A stretch of 64,000 nt of DNA from Paucibacter sediminis (GTDB lineage: Bacteria > Pseudomonadota > Gammaproteobacteria > Burkholderiales > Burkholderiaceae_C): contig NZ_CP116346.1 in NCBI RefSeq assembly GCF_030254645.1, positions 2,212,001-2,276,000 on the forward strand, read 5' to 3'. Within the stretch, counting starts at the first letter, position 1. Each line of letters begins with the position of its first letter. The notes under the pieces were generated by a model. It searched no databases. It saw only the letters and a list, made by a program, of their open reading frames with translations, and was not told the origin of the DNA. A program made the position numbers and the translations under genes. Positions 20,912 to 33,172 of the stretch are shown here, one piece after another.

Positions 20912-23900
20912 ATGAAAGGTTTGCTGGACCTGTTCAAGCAATTCACGCCCGACGAGCACTTCGACGCGATCAAGATCGGGCTGGCCTCGCCCGAGAAGAT
21001 CCGTTCGTGGTCTTTCGGTGAGGTGAAGAAGCCCGAGACCATCAACTACCGGACTTTCAAGCCCGAGCGTGATGGCCTGTTCTGCGCCAAGATCTTCGGC
21101 CCGATCAAGGACTACGAGTGCCTGTGCGGCAAGTACAAGCGCCTGAAGCACCGCGGCGTGATCTGCGAGAAATGCGGCGTTGAAGTCACCCAGACCAAGG
21201 TGCGTCGCGACCGCATGGGTCACATCGACCTGGCCGCACCCTGCGCTCACATCTGGTTCCTGAAGTCGCTGCCCTCGCGTCTGGGCCTGGTGCTCGACAT
21301 GACGCTGCGCGACATCGAGCGCGTGCTGTACTTTGAAGCCTATGTGGTCGTTGACCCCGGCATGACCCCGCTGAAGAAGTTCAGCATCATGAGCGAGGAC
21401 GACTACGACGCCAAGCGCGTCGAGTACGGTGACGAGTTCATCGCGCTGATGGGTGCGGAAGGCGTCAAGAAGTTGCTGGAAGATATGGATCTCGACGTTG
21501 AGATCGACAAGCTCCGCAACGACATGACCGGCTCCGAGCTCAAGGTCAAGAAGAACTCCAAGCGCCTGAAGGTCATGGAAGCCTTCAAGAAGTCCGGCAT
21601 CAAGCCGAACTGGATGGTGCTGGACGTGCTGCCCGTGCTGCCGCCGGACCTGCGTCCGCTGGTGCCGCTGGACGGTGGCCGCTTCGCGACCTCGGATCTG
21701 AACGATCTGTATCGCCGCGTCATCAACCGCAACAACCGCCTGGCCCGTCTGCTCGAGCTGAAGGCCCCTGAGATCATCGTGCGCAACGAAAAGCGCATGC
21801 TGCAGGAAGCCGTGGACTCGCTGCTGGACAACGGCCGTCGTGGCAAGGCCATGACCGGCGCGAACAAGCGTGCCCTCAAGTCGCTGGCCGACATGATCAA
21901 GGGCAAGAGTGGTCGCTTCCGTCAGAACTTGCTGGGCAAGCGCGTCGACTATTCCGGTCGTTCGGTGATTACCGTGGGCCCGACGCTGAAGCTGCATCAG
22001 TGCGGTCTGCCCAAGCTGATGGCGCTGGAGCTGTTCAAGCCCTTCATCTTCTCGCGCCTGGAGGCGATGGGTATCGCCACCACCATCAAGGCCGCGAAGA
22101 AGGAAGTCGAATCCGGCACGCCGGTGGTCTGGGACATCCTGGAAGAGGTCATCAAGGAGCATCCGGTTCTGCTGAACCGCGCGCCGACGCTGCACCGTCT
22201 GGGCATCCAGGCGTTCGAGCCGGTGTTGATCGAAGGCAAGGCAATCCAGCTGCATCCGCTGGTCTGCGCGGCCTTCAACGCCGACTTCGACGGTGACCAG
22301 ATGGCCGTCCACGTGCCGCTGTCGATCGAGGCACAGATGGAAGCCCGCACGCTGATGCTGGCCTCCAACAACGTGCTGTTCCCGGCTTCGGGCGAGCCCT
22401 CCATCGTGCCGTCGCAAGACGTGGTGCTGGGCCTGTACTACGCCACCCGCGATCGCATCAACGCCAAGGGCGAAGGCCTGGTGTTCTCCGACGTCAGCGA
22501 AATGCTGCGCGCGCTGGAGAACGGCGTGGTCGAGATCACCGCCAAGATCGCCGTGCGCCTGACCGAGTACAGCAAGGGTGCGGACGGTGAATGGGTGCCC
22601 GAGACCAAGCTGGTGGACACCACCGTCGGCCGTGCCCTGTTGAGCGAGATCCTGCCCAAGGGCCTGCCGTTCTCGAACATCAACAAGGCGTTGAAGAAGA
22701 AGGAAATCTCGCGCCTGATCAACACCTCGTTCCGCAAGTGCGGCCTGAAGGAAACCGTGGTGCTGGCAGACAAGCTGCTGCAATCCGGTTTCAAGCTGGC
22801 CACGCGCGCGGGCATCTCCATCGCCATCGACGACATGTTGGTGCCCAAGGAGAAGGTGCAGCTGATCGAGCGTGCCGAAAAGGAAGTCAAGGAAATCGAG
22901 CAGCAGTACGTCTCGGGCCTGGTGACCGCCGGCGAGCGCTACAACAAGGTGGTGGACATCTGGGGCAAGACCGGCGACGAAGTCGGCAAGGTCATGATGA
23001 CCCAGCTGTCCAAGCAGAAGACCATCGACCGCAACGGCAAGGAAGTGGATCAGGAGTCCTTCAACTCCATCTACATGATGGCCGACTCGGGTGCCCGCGG
23101 TTCTGCGGCCCAGATTCGCCAGCTGGCTGGTATGCGGGGCCTGATGGCCAAGCCGGATGGCTCGATCATCGAGACGCCGATCACGGCGAACTTCCGCGAA
23201 GGCCTGAACGTGTTGCAGTACTTCATCTCCACCCACGGTGCTCGTAAGGGCCTGGCGGATACGGCGTTGAAGACCGCGAACTCGGGTTACCTGACGCGTC
23301 GTCTGGTGGACGTGACCCAGGATCTGGTCGTGACCGAAGCCGATTGCGGCACCGACAACGGCATCGCGATGCGCGCCCTGGTCGAGGGTGGTGAAGTGAT
23401 CGAATCGCTGCGCGACCGCATCCTCGGCCGCGTGGCAGCCATCGATGTGCTGCACCCCGAGACGCAAGGCCTGCTGCTGCCGGCCGGCCATATGCTGGAC
23501 GAAGACAACCTGGACATGCTGGAACAAGCCGGCGTGGACGAGGTCAAGGTCCGCACGCCGCTGACCTGCGCCACGCGCTTCGGCCTCTGCGCCAAGTGCT
23601 ATGGCCGCGATCTGGGCCGCGGCGGCCTAGTCAACACCGGCGAGGCCGTGGGCGTGATTGCTGCGCAGTCGATCGGTGAGCCGGGTACCCAGCTGACCAT
23701 GCGTACCTTCCACATCGGTGGTGCGGCTTCGCGTGCAGCGGTGGCCTCCAGCGTCGAAGCCAAGTCGGACGGCATCATCGGCTTCAATGCCACGATGCGC
23801 TACGTCACCAACGGCAAGGGTGAACTGGTGGTGATTTCGCGTTCCGGCGAAATCATCATCAGCGACCAGCATGGCCGCGAGCGCGAGCGTCACAAGGTGC

Positions 23901-25129
23901 CGTACGGCGCGATCCTCAACATCAAGGCCGACCAGACCATCAAGGCTGGCCTGATCTTGGCGAACTGGGATCCGCTGACCCGACCCATCATCACGGAATT
24001 CGCCGGTCAGGCGAAGTTCGAGAATGTGGAAGAGGGCGTCACCGTGGCCAAGCAGGTCGACGAGGTGACCGGTCTGTCCACGCTGGTGGTGATCGATCCG
24101 AAGCGTCGTGGCGCCGCCAAGGTGGTGCGCCCGCAGGTCAAGCTGCTGGACGCCAATGGCAACGAGGTGAAGATCCCCGGTACCGACCACTCGGTGACGA
24201 TTGGCTTCCAGGTCGGCTCGCTGATCCAGATCCGCGACGGTCAGGACCTCGCGCCTGGTGAAGTGCTGGCGCGTATCCCGGTGGAAGGCCAGAAGACTCG
24301 AGACATTACCGGCGGTCTGCCGCGTGTGGCCGAGCTGTTCGAAGCCCGCTCGCCCAAGGATGCCGGCGTGCTGGCCGAGCAGACCGGTACGGTCTCCTTC
24401 GGCAAGGAAACCAAGGGCAAGGTGCGCTTGGAGATCACCGATCCGGACGGCAACAAGCACGAAGAGCTGGTGCCCAAGGAAAAGAACATCTTGGTGCACG
24501 AAGGCCAGGTGGTCAACCGCGGTGAGCTGATTGTGGACGGCCCGGCCGATCCGCAAGACATCCTGCGCCTGCTGGGTATCGAAGAGCTGGCTCGCTACAT
24601 CGTCGACGAAGTGCAGGACGTGTATCGCTTGCAGGGCGTGAAGATCAACGACAAGCACATCGAGGTGATCGTTCGCCAGATGCTGCGTCGCGTGCAGATC
24701 ACGAACTCGGGCGACTCGAACTACATCGTCAACGAGCAGGTGGAACGCTCGGAACTGCTGGACACCAACGACCGTCTGCGCAAGGAAGGCAAGATGATTG
24801 CCACCCATGCTGACGTGCTGCTGGGTATCACCAAGGCTTCGCTGTCGACCGACTCCTTCATCTCGGCGGCTTCCTTCCAGGAAACCACCCGCGTGCTGAC
24901 CGAGGCTGCCATCATGGGCAAGCGCGACGAGCTGCGTGGCCTGAAGGAAAACGTCATCGTCGGCCGTCTGATCCCGGCCGGTACTGGCATGGCCTTCCAC
25001 GATGCTCGCCGCGTCAAGGAAGAGATGGACGACGCCGAGCGCCGCGCCATCGCCATGCAGGAAGCCGAGGAAATGGCTGCAGCGCAGTTGGCCGCCGTGG
25101 ACGACGCGAGCGATCGCAGCGCCGACTGA
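20912..25129 (+). CDS. rpoC: DNA-directed RNA polymerase subunit beta'
   Basis: 1405 residues, full length. An N-terminal zinc finger is visible near residues 70-90 (CLCGKYK...ICEKCGVEV). [12 protein letters not shown] at 456-467 holds the three Asp that bind catalytic magnesium. A second zinc site follows near residues 814-900 (Cys of DCGTDNG, then [13 protein letters not shown]). The trigger loop/bridge helix region includes [24 protein letters not shown] precedes the ATG. The gene is followed by a strong terminator. Confidence 0.99.
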   Translation: MKGLLDLFKQFTPDEHFDAIKIGLASPEKIRSWSFGEVKKPETINYRTFKPERDGLFCAKIFGPIKDYECLCGKYKRLKHRGVICEKCGVEVTQTKVRRDRMGHIDLAAPCAHIWFLKSLPSRLGLVLDMTLRDIERVLYFEAYVVVDPGMTPLKKFSIMSEDDYDAKRVEYGDEFIALMGAEGVKKLLEDMDLDVEIDKLRNDMTGSELKVKKNSKRLKVMEAFKKSGIKPNWMVLDVLPVLPPDLRPLVPLDGGRFATSDLNDLYRRVINRNNRLARLLELKAPEIIVRNEKRMLQEAVDSLLDNGRRGKAMTGANKRALKSLADMIKGKSGRFRQNLLGKRVDYSGRSVITVGPTLKLHQCGLPKLMALELFKPFIFSRLEAMGIATTIKAAKKEVESGTPVVWDILEEVIKEHPVLLNRAPTLHRLGIQAFEPVLIEGKAIQLHPLVCAAFNADFDGDQMAVHVPLSIEAQMEARTLMLASNNVLFPASGEPSIVPSQDVVLGLYYATRDRINAKGEGLVFSDVSEMLRALENGVVEITAKIAVRLTEYSKGADGEWVPETKLVDTTVGRALLSEILPKGLPFSNINKALKKKEISRLINTSFRKCGLKETVVLADKLLQSGFKLATRAGISIAIDDMLVPKEKVQLIERAEKEVKEIEQQYVSGLVTAGERYNKVVDIWGKTGDEVGKVMMTQLSKQKTIDRNGKEVDQESFNSIYMMADSGARGSAAQIRQLAGMRGLMAKPDGSIIETPITANFREGLNVLQYFISTHGARKGLADTALKTANSGYLTRRLVDVTQDLVVTEADCGTDNGIAMRALVEGGEVIESLRDRILGRVAAIDVLHPETQGLLLPAGHMLDEDNLDMLEQAGVDEVKVRTPLTCATRFGLCAKCYGRDLGRGGLVNTGEAVGVIAAQSIGEPGTQLTMRTFHIGGAASRAAVASSVEAKSDGIIGFNATMRYVTNGKGELVVISRSGEIIISDQHGRERERHKVPYGAILNIKADQTIKAGLILANWDPLTRPIITEFAGQAKFENVEEGVTVAKQVDEVTGLSTLVVIDPKRRGAAKVVRPQVKLLDANGNEVKIPGTDHSVTIGFQVGSLIQIRDGQDLAPGEVLARIPVEGQKTRDITGGLPRVAELFEARSPKDAGVLAEQTGTVSFGKETKGKVRLEITDPDGNKHEELVPKEKNILVHEGQVVNRGELIVDGPADPQDILRLLGIEELARYIVDEVQDVYRLQGVKINDKHIEVIVRQMLRRVQITNSGDSNYIVNEQVERSELLDTNDRLRKEGKMIATHADVLLGITKASLSTDSFISAASFQETTRVLTEAAIMGKRDELRGLKENVIVGRLIPAGTGMAFHDARRVKEEMDDAERRAIAMQEAEEMAAAQLAAVDDASDRSAD

Positions 25130-25156
25130 TCAAGTCAGCGCGGGCTTTACGCCTAG

Positions 25157-25185
25157 AAGGGCTGCCGATTCGGCAGCCCTTTTTT
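25157..25185 (+). terminator. intrinsic terminator after rpoC
   Basis: AGGGCTGCCGA pairs with TCGGCAGCCCT, followed by six T. It ends the rplKAJL-rpoBC transcript and lies 24 bases before the end of the convergent RNA ligase gene. Confidence 0.93.
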
Positions 25186-25209
25186 CATGCCGGATCGGAT
25201 TTCGGCGGC

Positions 25210-25860
25210 TTATGAGGCGGTGGGCGGCATCGCCCATTCGCCAAGCCACTGATGATGGGTAATCCCTTTGTGGCTGAGGATCAGGGCATAGCGTGTCGCG
25301 ATCCAGTCGATGGGCGCAATGCTGTGCTCGGCGACGAATCCGGGCTGGTAGAGCATCGTCATGTGAGGCGTGCTGGACGCATCGGGCCGAAGTCCGAAAC
25401 GGCGTAGTTCGAGTGCGAGCAACTGCCTCAGTCGTGCAATGCCAGCGGCGCTGCTGGCATCGCAGCGCAACACGAAGGCTTTGCTTGGCGGAAAGCTCAT
25501 CGCGTGGTCGAAGACGATGGGCAGTGACGTGCAGCTGACGCGCGCCGCGGCAGCGCGGGCGGCGTCGATGGGTGCTTGAGGGATTAACTCCCGGAACCTT
25601 GCAACGGCGTGCAGCGTGATGTGCAAGCGCTCGGCTGGCAAACAAGCGCTAGTCAGTCCATGCCGGCCGCGCAGCGCCGCGGCCGCTCGAGCGATCTGCT
25701 GCGCATCCTCGGGCTGGGGGAAGAGGGCCAGGAACAATGTGTAGCCTTCCGGCTCGCCGCGCCAGCTGTTGATGACTTCAGGCCGGAACAGCCCCGTCCT
25801 AGCAGGCTCAAGACCCGGCAAACTCAGTTGCTCGGCCATGGTGCGCGTGATGCTGACCAT
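25210..25860 (-). CDS. thpR: 2'-5' RNA ligase family protein (2H phosphoesterase, ThpR-like)
   Basis: A 216-residue cytoplasmic protein with the two HxTx motifs of the 2H superfamily: HITL at 80-83 and HMTM at 166-169. These enzymes open 2',3'-cyclic phosphates or reversibly ligate RNA through 2'-5' bonds. The first half (YTLFLALFPQPEDAQQIARAA) is the typical ThpR start. ATG 25860 has AAAGG upstream; ATG 25839 is an alternative. It follows the PIN gene by 12 bases on the same strand, so the two probably form one transcript. The physiological substrate is unknown. Confidence 0.85.
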   Translation of the reverse strand: MVSITRTMAEQLSLPGLEPARTGLFRPEVINSWRGEPEGYTLFLALFPQPEDAQQIARAAAALRGRHGLTSACLPAERLHITLHAVARFRELIPQAPIDAARAAAARVSCTSLPIVFDHAMSFPPSKAFVLRCDASSAAGIARLRQLLALELRRFGLRPDASSTPHMTMLYQPGFVAEHSIAPIDWIATRYALILSHKGITHHQWLGEWAMPPTAS

Positions 25861-25872
25861 CCGGCTTACCTT

Positions 25873-26337
25873 TCACGGGCTGAATTCGAGCGGCGCCGTG
25901 CTGTCCGCCACGCTTGGCTGGCTCTTGAGCCAAGCCTGTGGCGTGAGGATGCTCAGACCGAAAGCGCGCGCACGCTTCGCCAGTGCGAGCACGGCGCGGT
26001 CGCGCGAAATCAGCCAGGCGCAATGCTGAGCAATCGCCAGATCGATGAACATTTGATCGTCCGGGTCGCGGCACATCAGGCGTACCGCGGGTGGCGAGGG
26101 CTCATGGACGGGCGAGCACCATTGCTCGAAGGCCGCCTCAATGCTTTGGATATCGGGCCGCCGGCTGGCAGCAATACCTCTCCCCAGCACATGCAGCAAC
26201 TCGGCGCGCATCGGCGGACTGCCAACCCAGCGCAGGCTGCCGGCTCGCAGCGCCTGTGCCAGCGGCAGCACCGAGGGCTCGCCAAAAACCAGCCAATCCA
26301 TCACAACCTGGGTGTCGATGACGGCTTTTGGGGGCAT
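25873..26337 (-). CDS. PIN-domain protein (putative VapC-like RNase, COG1569 type)
   Basis: With the ATG at 26337 the protein has 154 residues. The PIN-fold acidic cluster is visible: Asp8 in AVIDTQVVMDW, Glu46 in RAELLHVLGR, Asp94 in DPDDQMFIDLA, and Asp113 in ISRDRAVL. Such proteins are magnesium-dependent RNases, often toxins. No antitoxin-like gene lies upstream or downstream; the partner position is taken by the ThpR-like gene. An upstream in-frame ATG (26415) would add 26 residues of low PIN similarity. Toxicity is not shown by the sequence. Confidence 0.8.
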   Translation of the reverse strand: MPPKAVIDTQVVMDWLVFGEPSVLPLAQALRAGSLRWVGSPPMRAELLHVLGRGIAASRRPDIQSIEAAFEQWCSPVHEPSPPAVRLMCRDPDDQMFIDLAIAQHCAWLISRDRAVLALAKRARAFGLSILTPQAWLKSQPSVADSTAPLEFSP

Positions 26338-26415
26338 GGGCGAGCTTGACACGGCGGAACTCTGGCAGGGCACAGGCTGGGAGCATAGCGTCCGCCGGGG
26401 CGGCCGGCACGCCAC

Positions 26416-26445
26416 TTGTGCATGCGCCCGCTTGTGATCTACAAT
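26416..26445 (+). promoter_or_regulatory. promoter of the str operon (rpsL-rpsG-fusA-tufB-rpsJ)
   Basis: TTGTGC (26416-26421), 18-base spacer, TACAAT (26440-26445). The roughly 180-base leader to rpsL contains no supportable gene. Confidence 0.65.
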
Positions 26446-26628
26446 CGCGGGCTCTTCAATGGGCCTTGCTGCGCCTAGGCATCAGCGTCCGGAAAGTTTG
26501 CGCACAGCGTCATGCGGCTGCATGGTGTCGTGCGCTTTTGGCTTTTCGTCAGATGTTGCGTGGCAGGGTTGCTGGCCGTCGTGGTCAGTCCATCGAAGAC
26601 TGTGACTTCAAACGGGAACAAGTTACTT

Positions 26629-27003
26629 ATGCCAACCATCAATCAGCTCGTGCGCCACGGCCGTCAGGTCGAGGTCACGAAATCCAAGTCGCCGGCGATG
26701 CAGGACTGCCCGCAGCGCCGCGGCGTTTGCACCCGCGTGTACACCACGACCCCGAAGAAGCCGAATTCGGCGCTTCGTAAGGTTGCCAAGGTGCGCCTGA
26801 CCAACGGTTTCGAGGTGATCTCGTACATCGGCGGTGAAGGCCACAACCTGCAAGAGCACAGCGTCGTGCTCGTGCGCGGCGGCCGTGTCAAGGACTTGCC
26901 CGGTGTGCGTTACCACATCGTGCGCGGTTCCTTGGACCTGCAGGGCGTGAAGGATCGCAAGCAATCGCGTTCCAAGTACGGCGCCAAGCGCCCGAAGAAG
27001 TAA
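26629..27003 (+). CDS. rpsL: 30S ribosomal protein S12
   Basis: A decoding-centre protein of 124 residues, the standard length, starting [30 protein letters not shown] holds Lys43 and [13 protein letters not shown] holds Lys88, both the streptomycin-sensitive residues. The upstream reading frame stays open to 26512 but those 39 residues are not S12-like. First gene of the str operon. Confidence 0.98.
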   Translation: MPTINQLVRHGRQVEVTKSKSPAMQDCPQRRGVCTRVYTTTPKKPNSALRKVAKVRLTNGFEVISYIGGEGHNLQEHSVVLVRGGRVKDLPGVRYHIVRGSLDLQGVKDRKQSRSKYGAKRPKK

Positions 27004-27185
27004 GCATTAAGAGTTTGTCATGGCGCGGCACTAGCATCGTCTGGGCTGTCGTCGGATATTTAGCGGTTTGTGCTGGCTCAGTAGAGCGGTAGCAGCCGAG
27101 TAAGTGGATGACCCCTGATGTTGGTGGTCGTTCAACGGTAACGGGCTTAAGCCCCGAGCCAAACTGAAGCAAGAGGAAGAATCCC

Positions 27186-27656
27186 ATGCCACGTCGTCGC
27201 GAAGTACCCAAGCGCGAGATCCTGCCTGATCCCAAGTTCGGCAATGTTGATCTGTCCAAGTTCATGAATGTTGTGATGGAGTCCGGCAAGAAGGCCGTCG
27301 CCGAGCGCATCATTTATGGCGCTCTCGAGCAAATCGAGAAGAAGGTCGGCAAGGATCCGCTGGAAGTGTTCATCGTCGCGTTGAACAACGTGAAGCCCAT
27401 GGTCGAAGTGAAGTCACGCCGCGTTGGCGGTGCGAACTACCAAGTTCCCGTGGAAGTTCGCCCCGTCCGCCGTATGGCTCTGGCCATGCGTTGGCTGAAG
27501 GAATCGGCCCGCAAGCGCGGCGAGAAGTCGATGGCACAGCGCCTCGCCAACGAGCTGCTGGAGGCCTCCGAAGGCCGCGGCGGCGCGATGAAGAAGCGTG
27601 ACGAAGTGCACCGCATGGCAGAAGCCAACAAGGCCTTCTCGCACTTCCGCTTCTAA
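27186..27656 (+). CDS. rpsG: 30S ribosomal protein S7
   Basis: Organises the 16S 3' domain head and binds near the E site. The 156-residue protein begins [19 protein letters not shown], and has the family signature [28 protein letters not shown] lies upstream of the ATG. The 182-base gap after rpsL is longer than in E. coli and may carry the S7 regulatory site, though I could not identify a defined structure. Confidence 0.98.
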   Translation: MPRRREVPKREILPDPKFGNVDLSKFMNVVMESGKKAVAERIIYGALEQIEKKVGKDPLEVFIVALNNVKPMVEVKSRRVGGANYQVPVEVRPVRRMALAMRWLKESARKRGEKSMAQRLANELLEASEGRGGAMKKRDEVHRMAEANKAFSHFRF

Positions 27657-27725
27657 ACTACACCGTTCCAGCCGCCTCGGGTTTTTACCAACCCGTTGGC
27701 GGCTCAATGCATTTGGAGTCACATC

Positions 27726-29828
27726 ATGGCCCGCAAGACCCCCATCGAGCGCTACCGCAATATCGGTATCTCTGCGCACATCGATGCTGGCAAGACCACC
27801 ACGACCGAACGTATCCTGTTTTACACGGGCGTGAACCACAAGATCGGTGAAGTGCACGACGGCGCTGCCACCATGGACTGGATGGAGCAAGAGCAGGAGC
27901 GTGGTATCACCATCACGTCGGCTGCGACCACCTGCTTCTGGAAGGGTATGGACATGTCCTATCCGGAGCATCGCTTCAACATCATCGACACCCCTGGGCA
28001 CGTGGACTTCACGATTGAAGTCGAGCGTTCGATGCGCGTGCTGGACGGCGCTTGCATGGTCTATTGCGCCGTGGGTGGCGTGCAGCCCCAGTCAGAAACC
28101 GTCTGGCGCCAAGCCAACAAGTACAAGGTGCCTCGTCTGGCCTTCGTGAACAAGATGGACCGCACCGGCGCCAACTTCTTCAAGGTCTATGACCAGATGC
28201 GTCTGCGCCTGAAGGCCAATCCGGTGCCCGTCGTGATCCCCATCGGCGCTGAAGACAACTTCAAGGGCGTCGTCGACCTGATCAAGATGAAGGCGATCTA
28301 CTGGGATGAGGCTTCCCAGGGCATGAAGTTCGACTACCGCGACATCCCTGCCGAGTTGCAGGCTGACGCGCAGAAGTGGCGCGACAACCTGGTTGAAGCG
28401 GCTGCCGAGTCGAGCGAAGACATGATGAACCAGTACCTGGAAACCGGTGAGCTCAGCGAAGCTGAAATCATGCAAGGTATCCGTGTGCGTACGCTGGCTG
28501 CTGAAATCCAGCCGATGTTCTGCGGCACCGCCTTCAAGAACAAGGGCGTGCAGCGCATGCTGGACGGCGTGATCGACTTCCTGCCCTCGCCGGTGGACGT
28601 GCCTCCCGTGCCTGGCACGGATGAGGACGACCAGCCGGCCTCGCGCGACGCTTCCGACGAAGCGAAGTTCTCGGCTCTGGCCTTCAAGCTGATGACCGAC
28701 CCGTATGTCGGTCAGCTGACCTTCGTGCGCGTCTACTCGGGCGTGCTGAAGTCGGGCGACTCGGTCTACAACCCGATCCGTGCCAAGAAGGAGCGTATCG
28801 GCCGTATTCTGCAGATGCACGCCAACCAGCGTGAAGAAATCTCGGAAATTCTGGCCGGTGACATCGCTGCCTGCGTGGGCCTGAAGGACGTGACCACGGG
28901 CGAAACCCTGTGCGATCCCGAAGCCATCATCACGCTGGAAAAGATGGTGTTCCCCGAGCCGGTGATTTCGCAGGCCGTCGAGCCCAAGACCAAGGCCGAC
29001 CAGGAGAAGATGGGTATCGCCCTGGGCCGTCTGGCCAAGGAAGATCCGTCCTTCCGTCTGCGTACCGACGAAGAGTCGGGCCAGACCATCATCTCGGGCA
29101 TGGGCGAGCTGCACCTGGAAATCATTGTCGACCGCATGAAGCGCGAATTTGGCGTGGAAGCCAACGTCGGCAAGCCGCAAGTGGCCTATCGCGAAACCAT
29201 TCGCAAGACCGCCACCGATGTGGAAGGCAAGTTCGTGCGTCAGTCCGGCGGTAAGGGCCAGTACGGCCACGTCGTGCTGACCGTCGAGCCGCAAGAGCCG
29301 GGCAAGGGCTTCGAGTTCGTCGACGCCATCAAGGGTGGCGTGGTGCCTCGCGAGTTCATTCCCGCGGTGGAAAAGGGCGTGATCGACAGCCTGCCGAACG
29401 GCGTGCTTGCGGGCTACCCCGTGGTGGACGTGAAGGTCACGCTGACCTTCGGTTCCTACCATGAAGTGGACTCGAACGAAAACGCCTTCAAGATGGCCGC
29501 TTCGATGGGCTTCAAGGACGGCTGCCGCAAGGCTTCGCCGGTGATCCTGGAGCCGATGATGGCCGTGGAAGTCGAGACGCCGGAAGACTACGCTGGTACG
29601 GTGATGGGCGATCTGTCCAGCCGTCGCGGCATGGTGCAGGGCATGGACGACATGGTCGGCGGCGGCAAGATCATCAAGGCCGAAGTGCCCCTGTCCGAAA
29701 TGTTCGGCTACTCGACCACGCTGCGTTCGGCCACGCAAGGCCGTGCGACGTACACGATGGAGTTCAAGCACTACGCCGAAGCTCCTAAGAACGTGGCCGA
29801 CGCCATCATCACTGCCCGCGGCAAGTGA
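27726..29828 (+). CDS. fusA: elongation factor G
   Basis: Translocation GTPase of 700 residues. The start at 27726 ([20 protein letters not shown]) has TTGGAG upstream; an in-frame ATG 30 bases earlier lacks it. G motifs are [15 protein letters not shown], the switch [20 protein letters not shown] and [10 protein letters not shown]. Domain IV has the [10 protein letters not shown] loop, and domain V ends in the usual [11 protein letters not shown]-type tail. Lies 69 bases after rpsG. Confidence 0.98.
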   Translation: MARKTPIERYRNIGISAHIDAGKTTTTERILFYTGVNHKIGEVHDGAATMDWMEQEQERGITITSAATTCFWKGMDMSYPEHRFNIIDTPGHVDFTIEVERSMRVLDGACMVYCAVGGVQPQSETVWRQANKYKVPRLAFVNKMDRTGANFFKVYDQMRLRLKANPVPVVIPIGAEDNFKGVVDLIKMKAIYWDEASQGMKFDYRDIPAELQADAQKWRDNLVEAAAESSEDMMNQYLETGELSEAEIMQGIRVRTLAAEIQPMFCGTAFKNKGVQRMLDGVIDFLPSPVDVPPVPGTDEDDQPASRDASDEAKFSALAFKLMTDPYVGQLTFVRVYSGVLKSGDSVYNPIRAKKERIGRILQMHANQREEISEILAGDIAACVGLKDVTTGETLCDPEAIITLEKMVFPEPVISQAVEPKTKADQEKMGIALGRLAKEDPSFRLRTDEESGQTIISGMGELHLEIIVDRMKREFGVEANVGKPQVAYRETIRKTATDVEGKFVRQSGGKGQYGHVVLTVEPQEPGKGFEFVDAIKGGVVPREFIPAVEKGVIDSLPNGVLAGYPVVDVKVTLTFGSYHEVDSNENAFKMAASMGFKDGCRKASPVILEPMMAVEVETPEDYAGTVMGDLSSRRGMVQGMDDMVGGGKIIKAEVPLSEMFGYSTTLRSATQGRATYTMEFKHYAEAPKNVADAIITARGK

Positions 29829-29833
29829 TCCCA

Positions 29834-29855
29834 AGCCGGGGCGCATGCCCCGGCT
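29834..29855 (+). terminator. hairpin between fusA and tufB (attenuator-like)
   Basis: AGCCGGGGC-gcat-GCCCCGGCT is a perfect 9-base-pair stem six bases after the fusA stop. It is followed by GCTTGATTT, not a clean T tract, so partial termination or RNA processing is more likely than full termination. Confidence 0.5.
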
Positions 29856-29974
29856 GCTTGATTTCAAGAATCGTCTTCGCAGAGGCTCTCCCGGTTGCCA
29901 GTCGCCGGGGCATCAGGGCACTGCGGAAACGCTAAACCAACAGACTGGCGGATGCTCTTTTCTGGAGAATTGAA

Positions 29975-31165
<1,191 letters not shown>

Positions 31166-31180
31166 ATCTTTTGCGTGACC

Positions 31181-31206
31181 GGCCCGGTGTGCTTGCGCGC
31201 CGGGCC
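31181..31206 (+). terminator. hairpin between tufB and rpsJ
   Basis: GGCCCGG (31181-31187) pairs with CCGGGCC (31200-31206). No T tract follows, so this is at most an attenuator or RNA processing signal. Confidence 0.4.
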
Positions 31207-31264
31207 CGCACCAAACGTGGCATAGACCCAAGCGTCGCGCCACACGTTCTTTGAAGGAATCGTC

Positions 31265-31576
31265 ATGCAAAAGCAAAAGATCCGCATCCGTCTGAAGGCC
31301 TTCGATTACAAGCTGATCGACCAATCGGCTCTGGAAATCGTTGAGACCGCCAAGCGTACCGGCGCCATCGTCAAGGGCCCCGTGCCCCTGCCGACGCGCT
31401 TCGAGCGTTTCGACATCCTGCGTTCGCCGCACGTCAACAAGACCTCGCGCGACCAGTTCGAAATCCGTACGCACCAGCGTCTGATGGACATCGTTGACCC
31501 CACCGACAAGACCGTCGACGCTCTGATGAAGCTCGACCTGCCGGCCGGCGTCGACGTCGAAATCAAGCTGCAGTAA
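31265..31576 (+). CDS. rpsJ: 30S ribosomal protein S10
   Basis: A 103-residue head protein of the 30S subunit, also NusE in antitermination complexes. The start [19 protein letters not shown] and the central [24 protein letters not shown] are the family signature. GAAGGA precedes the ATG. It lies downstream of tufB and is separated from rplC by 304 bases containing a terminator and a new promoter, so it is transcribed mainly with the str operon. Confidence 0.98.
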   Translation: MQKQKIRIRLKAFDYKLIDQSALEIVETAKRTGAIVKGPVPLPTRFERFDILRSPHVNKTSRDQFEIRTHQRLMDIVDPTDKTVDALMKLDLPAGVDVEIKLQ

Positions 31577-31594
31577 AACGCAGCAATCACTGAC

Positions 31595-31654
31595 TGAGGC
31601 GGCTTGCCGCCTCAGGAGGCGAGATAAGGGGCGATCGTAAGATTGCCCCTTTTT
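31595..31654 (+). terminator. double hairpin terminator after rpsJ
   Basis: TGAGGCGG-cttg-CCGCCTCA (31595-31614) is followed by AAGGGGCGATC...GATTGCCCCTTTTT (31626-31654). The second has a five-T tail and is a standard intrinsic terminator. It ends the str-rpsJ transcript. Confidence 0.92.
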
Positions 31655-31676
31655 CGTGACTCGGCGATGACGGCGC

Positions 31677-31706
31677 TTGCGGTCAAGCTAGGGTTCACGC
31701 TATACT
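31677..31706 (+). promoter_or_regulatory. promoter of the rplC (S10-type) operon
   Basis: TTGCGG (31677-31682), 18-base spacer, TATACT (31701-31706). It is placed directly after the rpsJ terminator and about 170 bases ahead of rplC. The rest of the 31577-31880 gap holds no gene I can support. Confidence 0.72.
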
Positions 31707-31880
31707 CGCCAGCTTTTCCGCGTAAGCATTTGCTTGCGCGGTTTCGGCGCATCATCAAAACGGGCTTGCATGGAAATGCGGGCCGGTGGTCGATGGTGCA
31801 CTTGGTCAGCCCGACCAATCGATGTCGGGTGTGTGTAAATGGCTCTCGAGGCGTAGGCCGAAGAGGGCTGGAGAAAAACC

Positions 31881-32552
31881 ATGAGTCTAAGCAATCGTCT
31901 CGGATTGCTGGGCCGCAAGGTGGGCATGATGCGCATCTTCACGGACGATGGCGACGCCATCCCTGTGACGGTGCTGGACGTGTCCAACAACCGCGTGACC
32001 CAGGTCAAGACCGAAGAGACCGACGGCTACAGCGCCATTCAAGTGGCGTTCGGTACGCGCAAGGCATCGCGCGTCACCAAGCCGGAAGCTGGCCACCTCG
32101 CCAAGGCGGGTGTCGAGGCTGGTGAAGTCCTGAAGGAATTCCGTGTTGCCGCCGATGTGGCTGCTGAGTACAAGGCCGGCGCACAAGTGCCCGTGACCCT
32201 GTTCGCCGCAGGTCAGTTGGTCGACGTGCAAGGCACTTCCATCGGTAAGGGCTTCGAAGGCACCATCAAGCGTCACAACTTCAGTTCGCAGCGCGCGTCG
32301 CACGGTAACAGCCGTTCGCACAACGTGCCTGGCTCGATCTCGATGGCGCAAGATCCTGGTCGCGTGTTTCCCGGCAAGAAGATGTCGGGTCACCTGGGCG
32401 ACGTGACGAAGACGATCCAAAACCTGGACATCGTGCGCGTTGACGAAGCTCGTCAACTGCTGCTGGTCCGCGGTGCGGTGCCGGGCGCCAAGAACGGCCA
32501 CGTGGTCGTGCGTCCCGCTGTCAAGGTCAAGCTCAAGAAAGGGGCCAACTGA
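31881..32552 (+). CDS. rplC: 50S ribosomal protein L3
   Basis: An early-assembly 23S-binding protein of 223 residues. [17 protein letters not shown] is the N-terminal signature. The long loop reaching the peptidyl-transferase centre has [17 protein letters not shown] and then [19 protein letters not shown]. Gln157 is the likely PrmB methylation site. TGGAG lies upstream. The stop overlaps the rplD start by one base (TGATG). Confidence 0.98.
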   Translation: MSLSNRLGLLGRKVGMMRIFTDDGDAIPVTVLDVSNNRVTQVKTEETDGYSAIQVAFGTRKASRVTKPEAGHLAKAGVEAGEVLKEFRVAADVAAEYKAGAQVPVTLFAAGQLVDVQGTSIGKGFEGTIKRHNFSSQRASHGNSRSHNVPGSISMAQDPGRVFPGKKMSGHLGDVTKTIQNLDIVRVDEARQLLLVRGAVPGAKNGHVVVRPAVKVKLKKGAN

Positions 32553-33172
32553 TGCAGCTCGAGCTCCTGAATGAGCAAGGTCAGGCCACCTCCAAGGTGG
32601 ACGCTCCTGATACCGTGTTTGCTCGCGATTACAACGAAGCCCTGGTGCACCAGGTGGTCGTGGCCTTCCAGGCCAACGCCCGTCAAGGCACCCGCGCCCA
32701 GAAGGACCGCGAACAAGTTCATCACTCGACGAAGAAGCCGTTCCGCCAAAAGGGTACGGGCCGCGCACGTGCCGGTATGACTTCGTCGCCGTTGTGGCGT
32801 GGGGGCGGTCGGATCTTCCCGAACATGCCCGACGAGAACTTCTCGCACAAGCTGAACAAGAAGATGTACCGCGCCGGTATGGCCGCCATCCTCTCGCAGC
32901 TGGCTCGCGAAGGTCGCCTGGCCGTGGTGGATTCGATCGCGATCGAAGCCCCCAAGACCAAGCTGCTGGCTGCCAAGTTCAAGGCCATGGGCCTGGACTC
33001 GGTGCTGCTGATCTCGGACGTCGTGGACGACAACCTGGCGCTGGCTTCGCGCAACCTGGCCAATGTGCTGGTTGTTGAGCCGCGTTACGCCGACCCGCTG
33101 TCCCTGGTGCACTACAAGAAAGTGCTGGTCACCAAGGCCGCAGTGGAGCAACTCAAGGAGATGCTGGCATGA
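32552..33172 (+). CDS. rplD: 50S ribosomal protein L4
   Basis: A 206-residue protein lining the peptide exit tunnel; in E. coli it also autoregulates the S10 operon. Conserved [15 protein letters not shown] and [13 protein letters not shown] form the extended tunnel loop. It starts on the last base of the rplC stop and its end overlaps rplW by four bases (ATGA), so translation is coupled. Confidence 0.98.
   Translation: MQLELLNEQGQATSKVDAPDTVFARDYNEALVHQVVVAFQANARQGTRAQKDREQVHHSTKKPFRQKGTGRARAGMTSSPLWRGGGRIFPNMPDENFSHKLNKKMYRAGMAAILSQLAREGRLAVVDSIAIEAPKTKLLAAKFKAMGLDSVLLISDVVDDNLALASRNLANVLVVEPRYADPLSLVHYKKVLVTKAAVEQLKEMLA

Noticed and set aside
26512-26628. 39-residue extension of S12
   Set aside because: S12 is highly conserved and starts [13 protein letters not shown] at 26629; the upstream part is leader.
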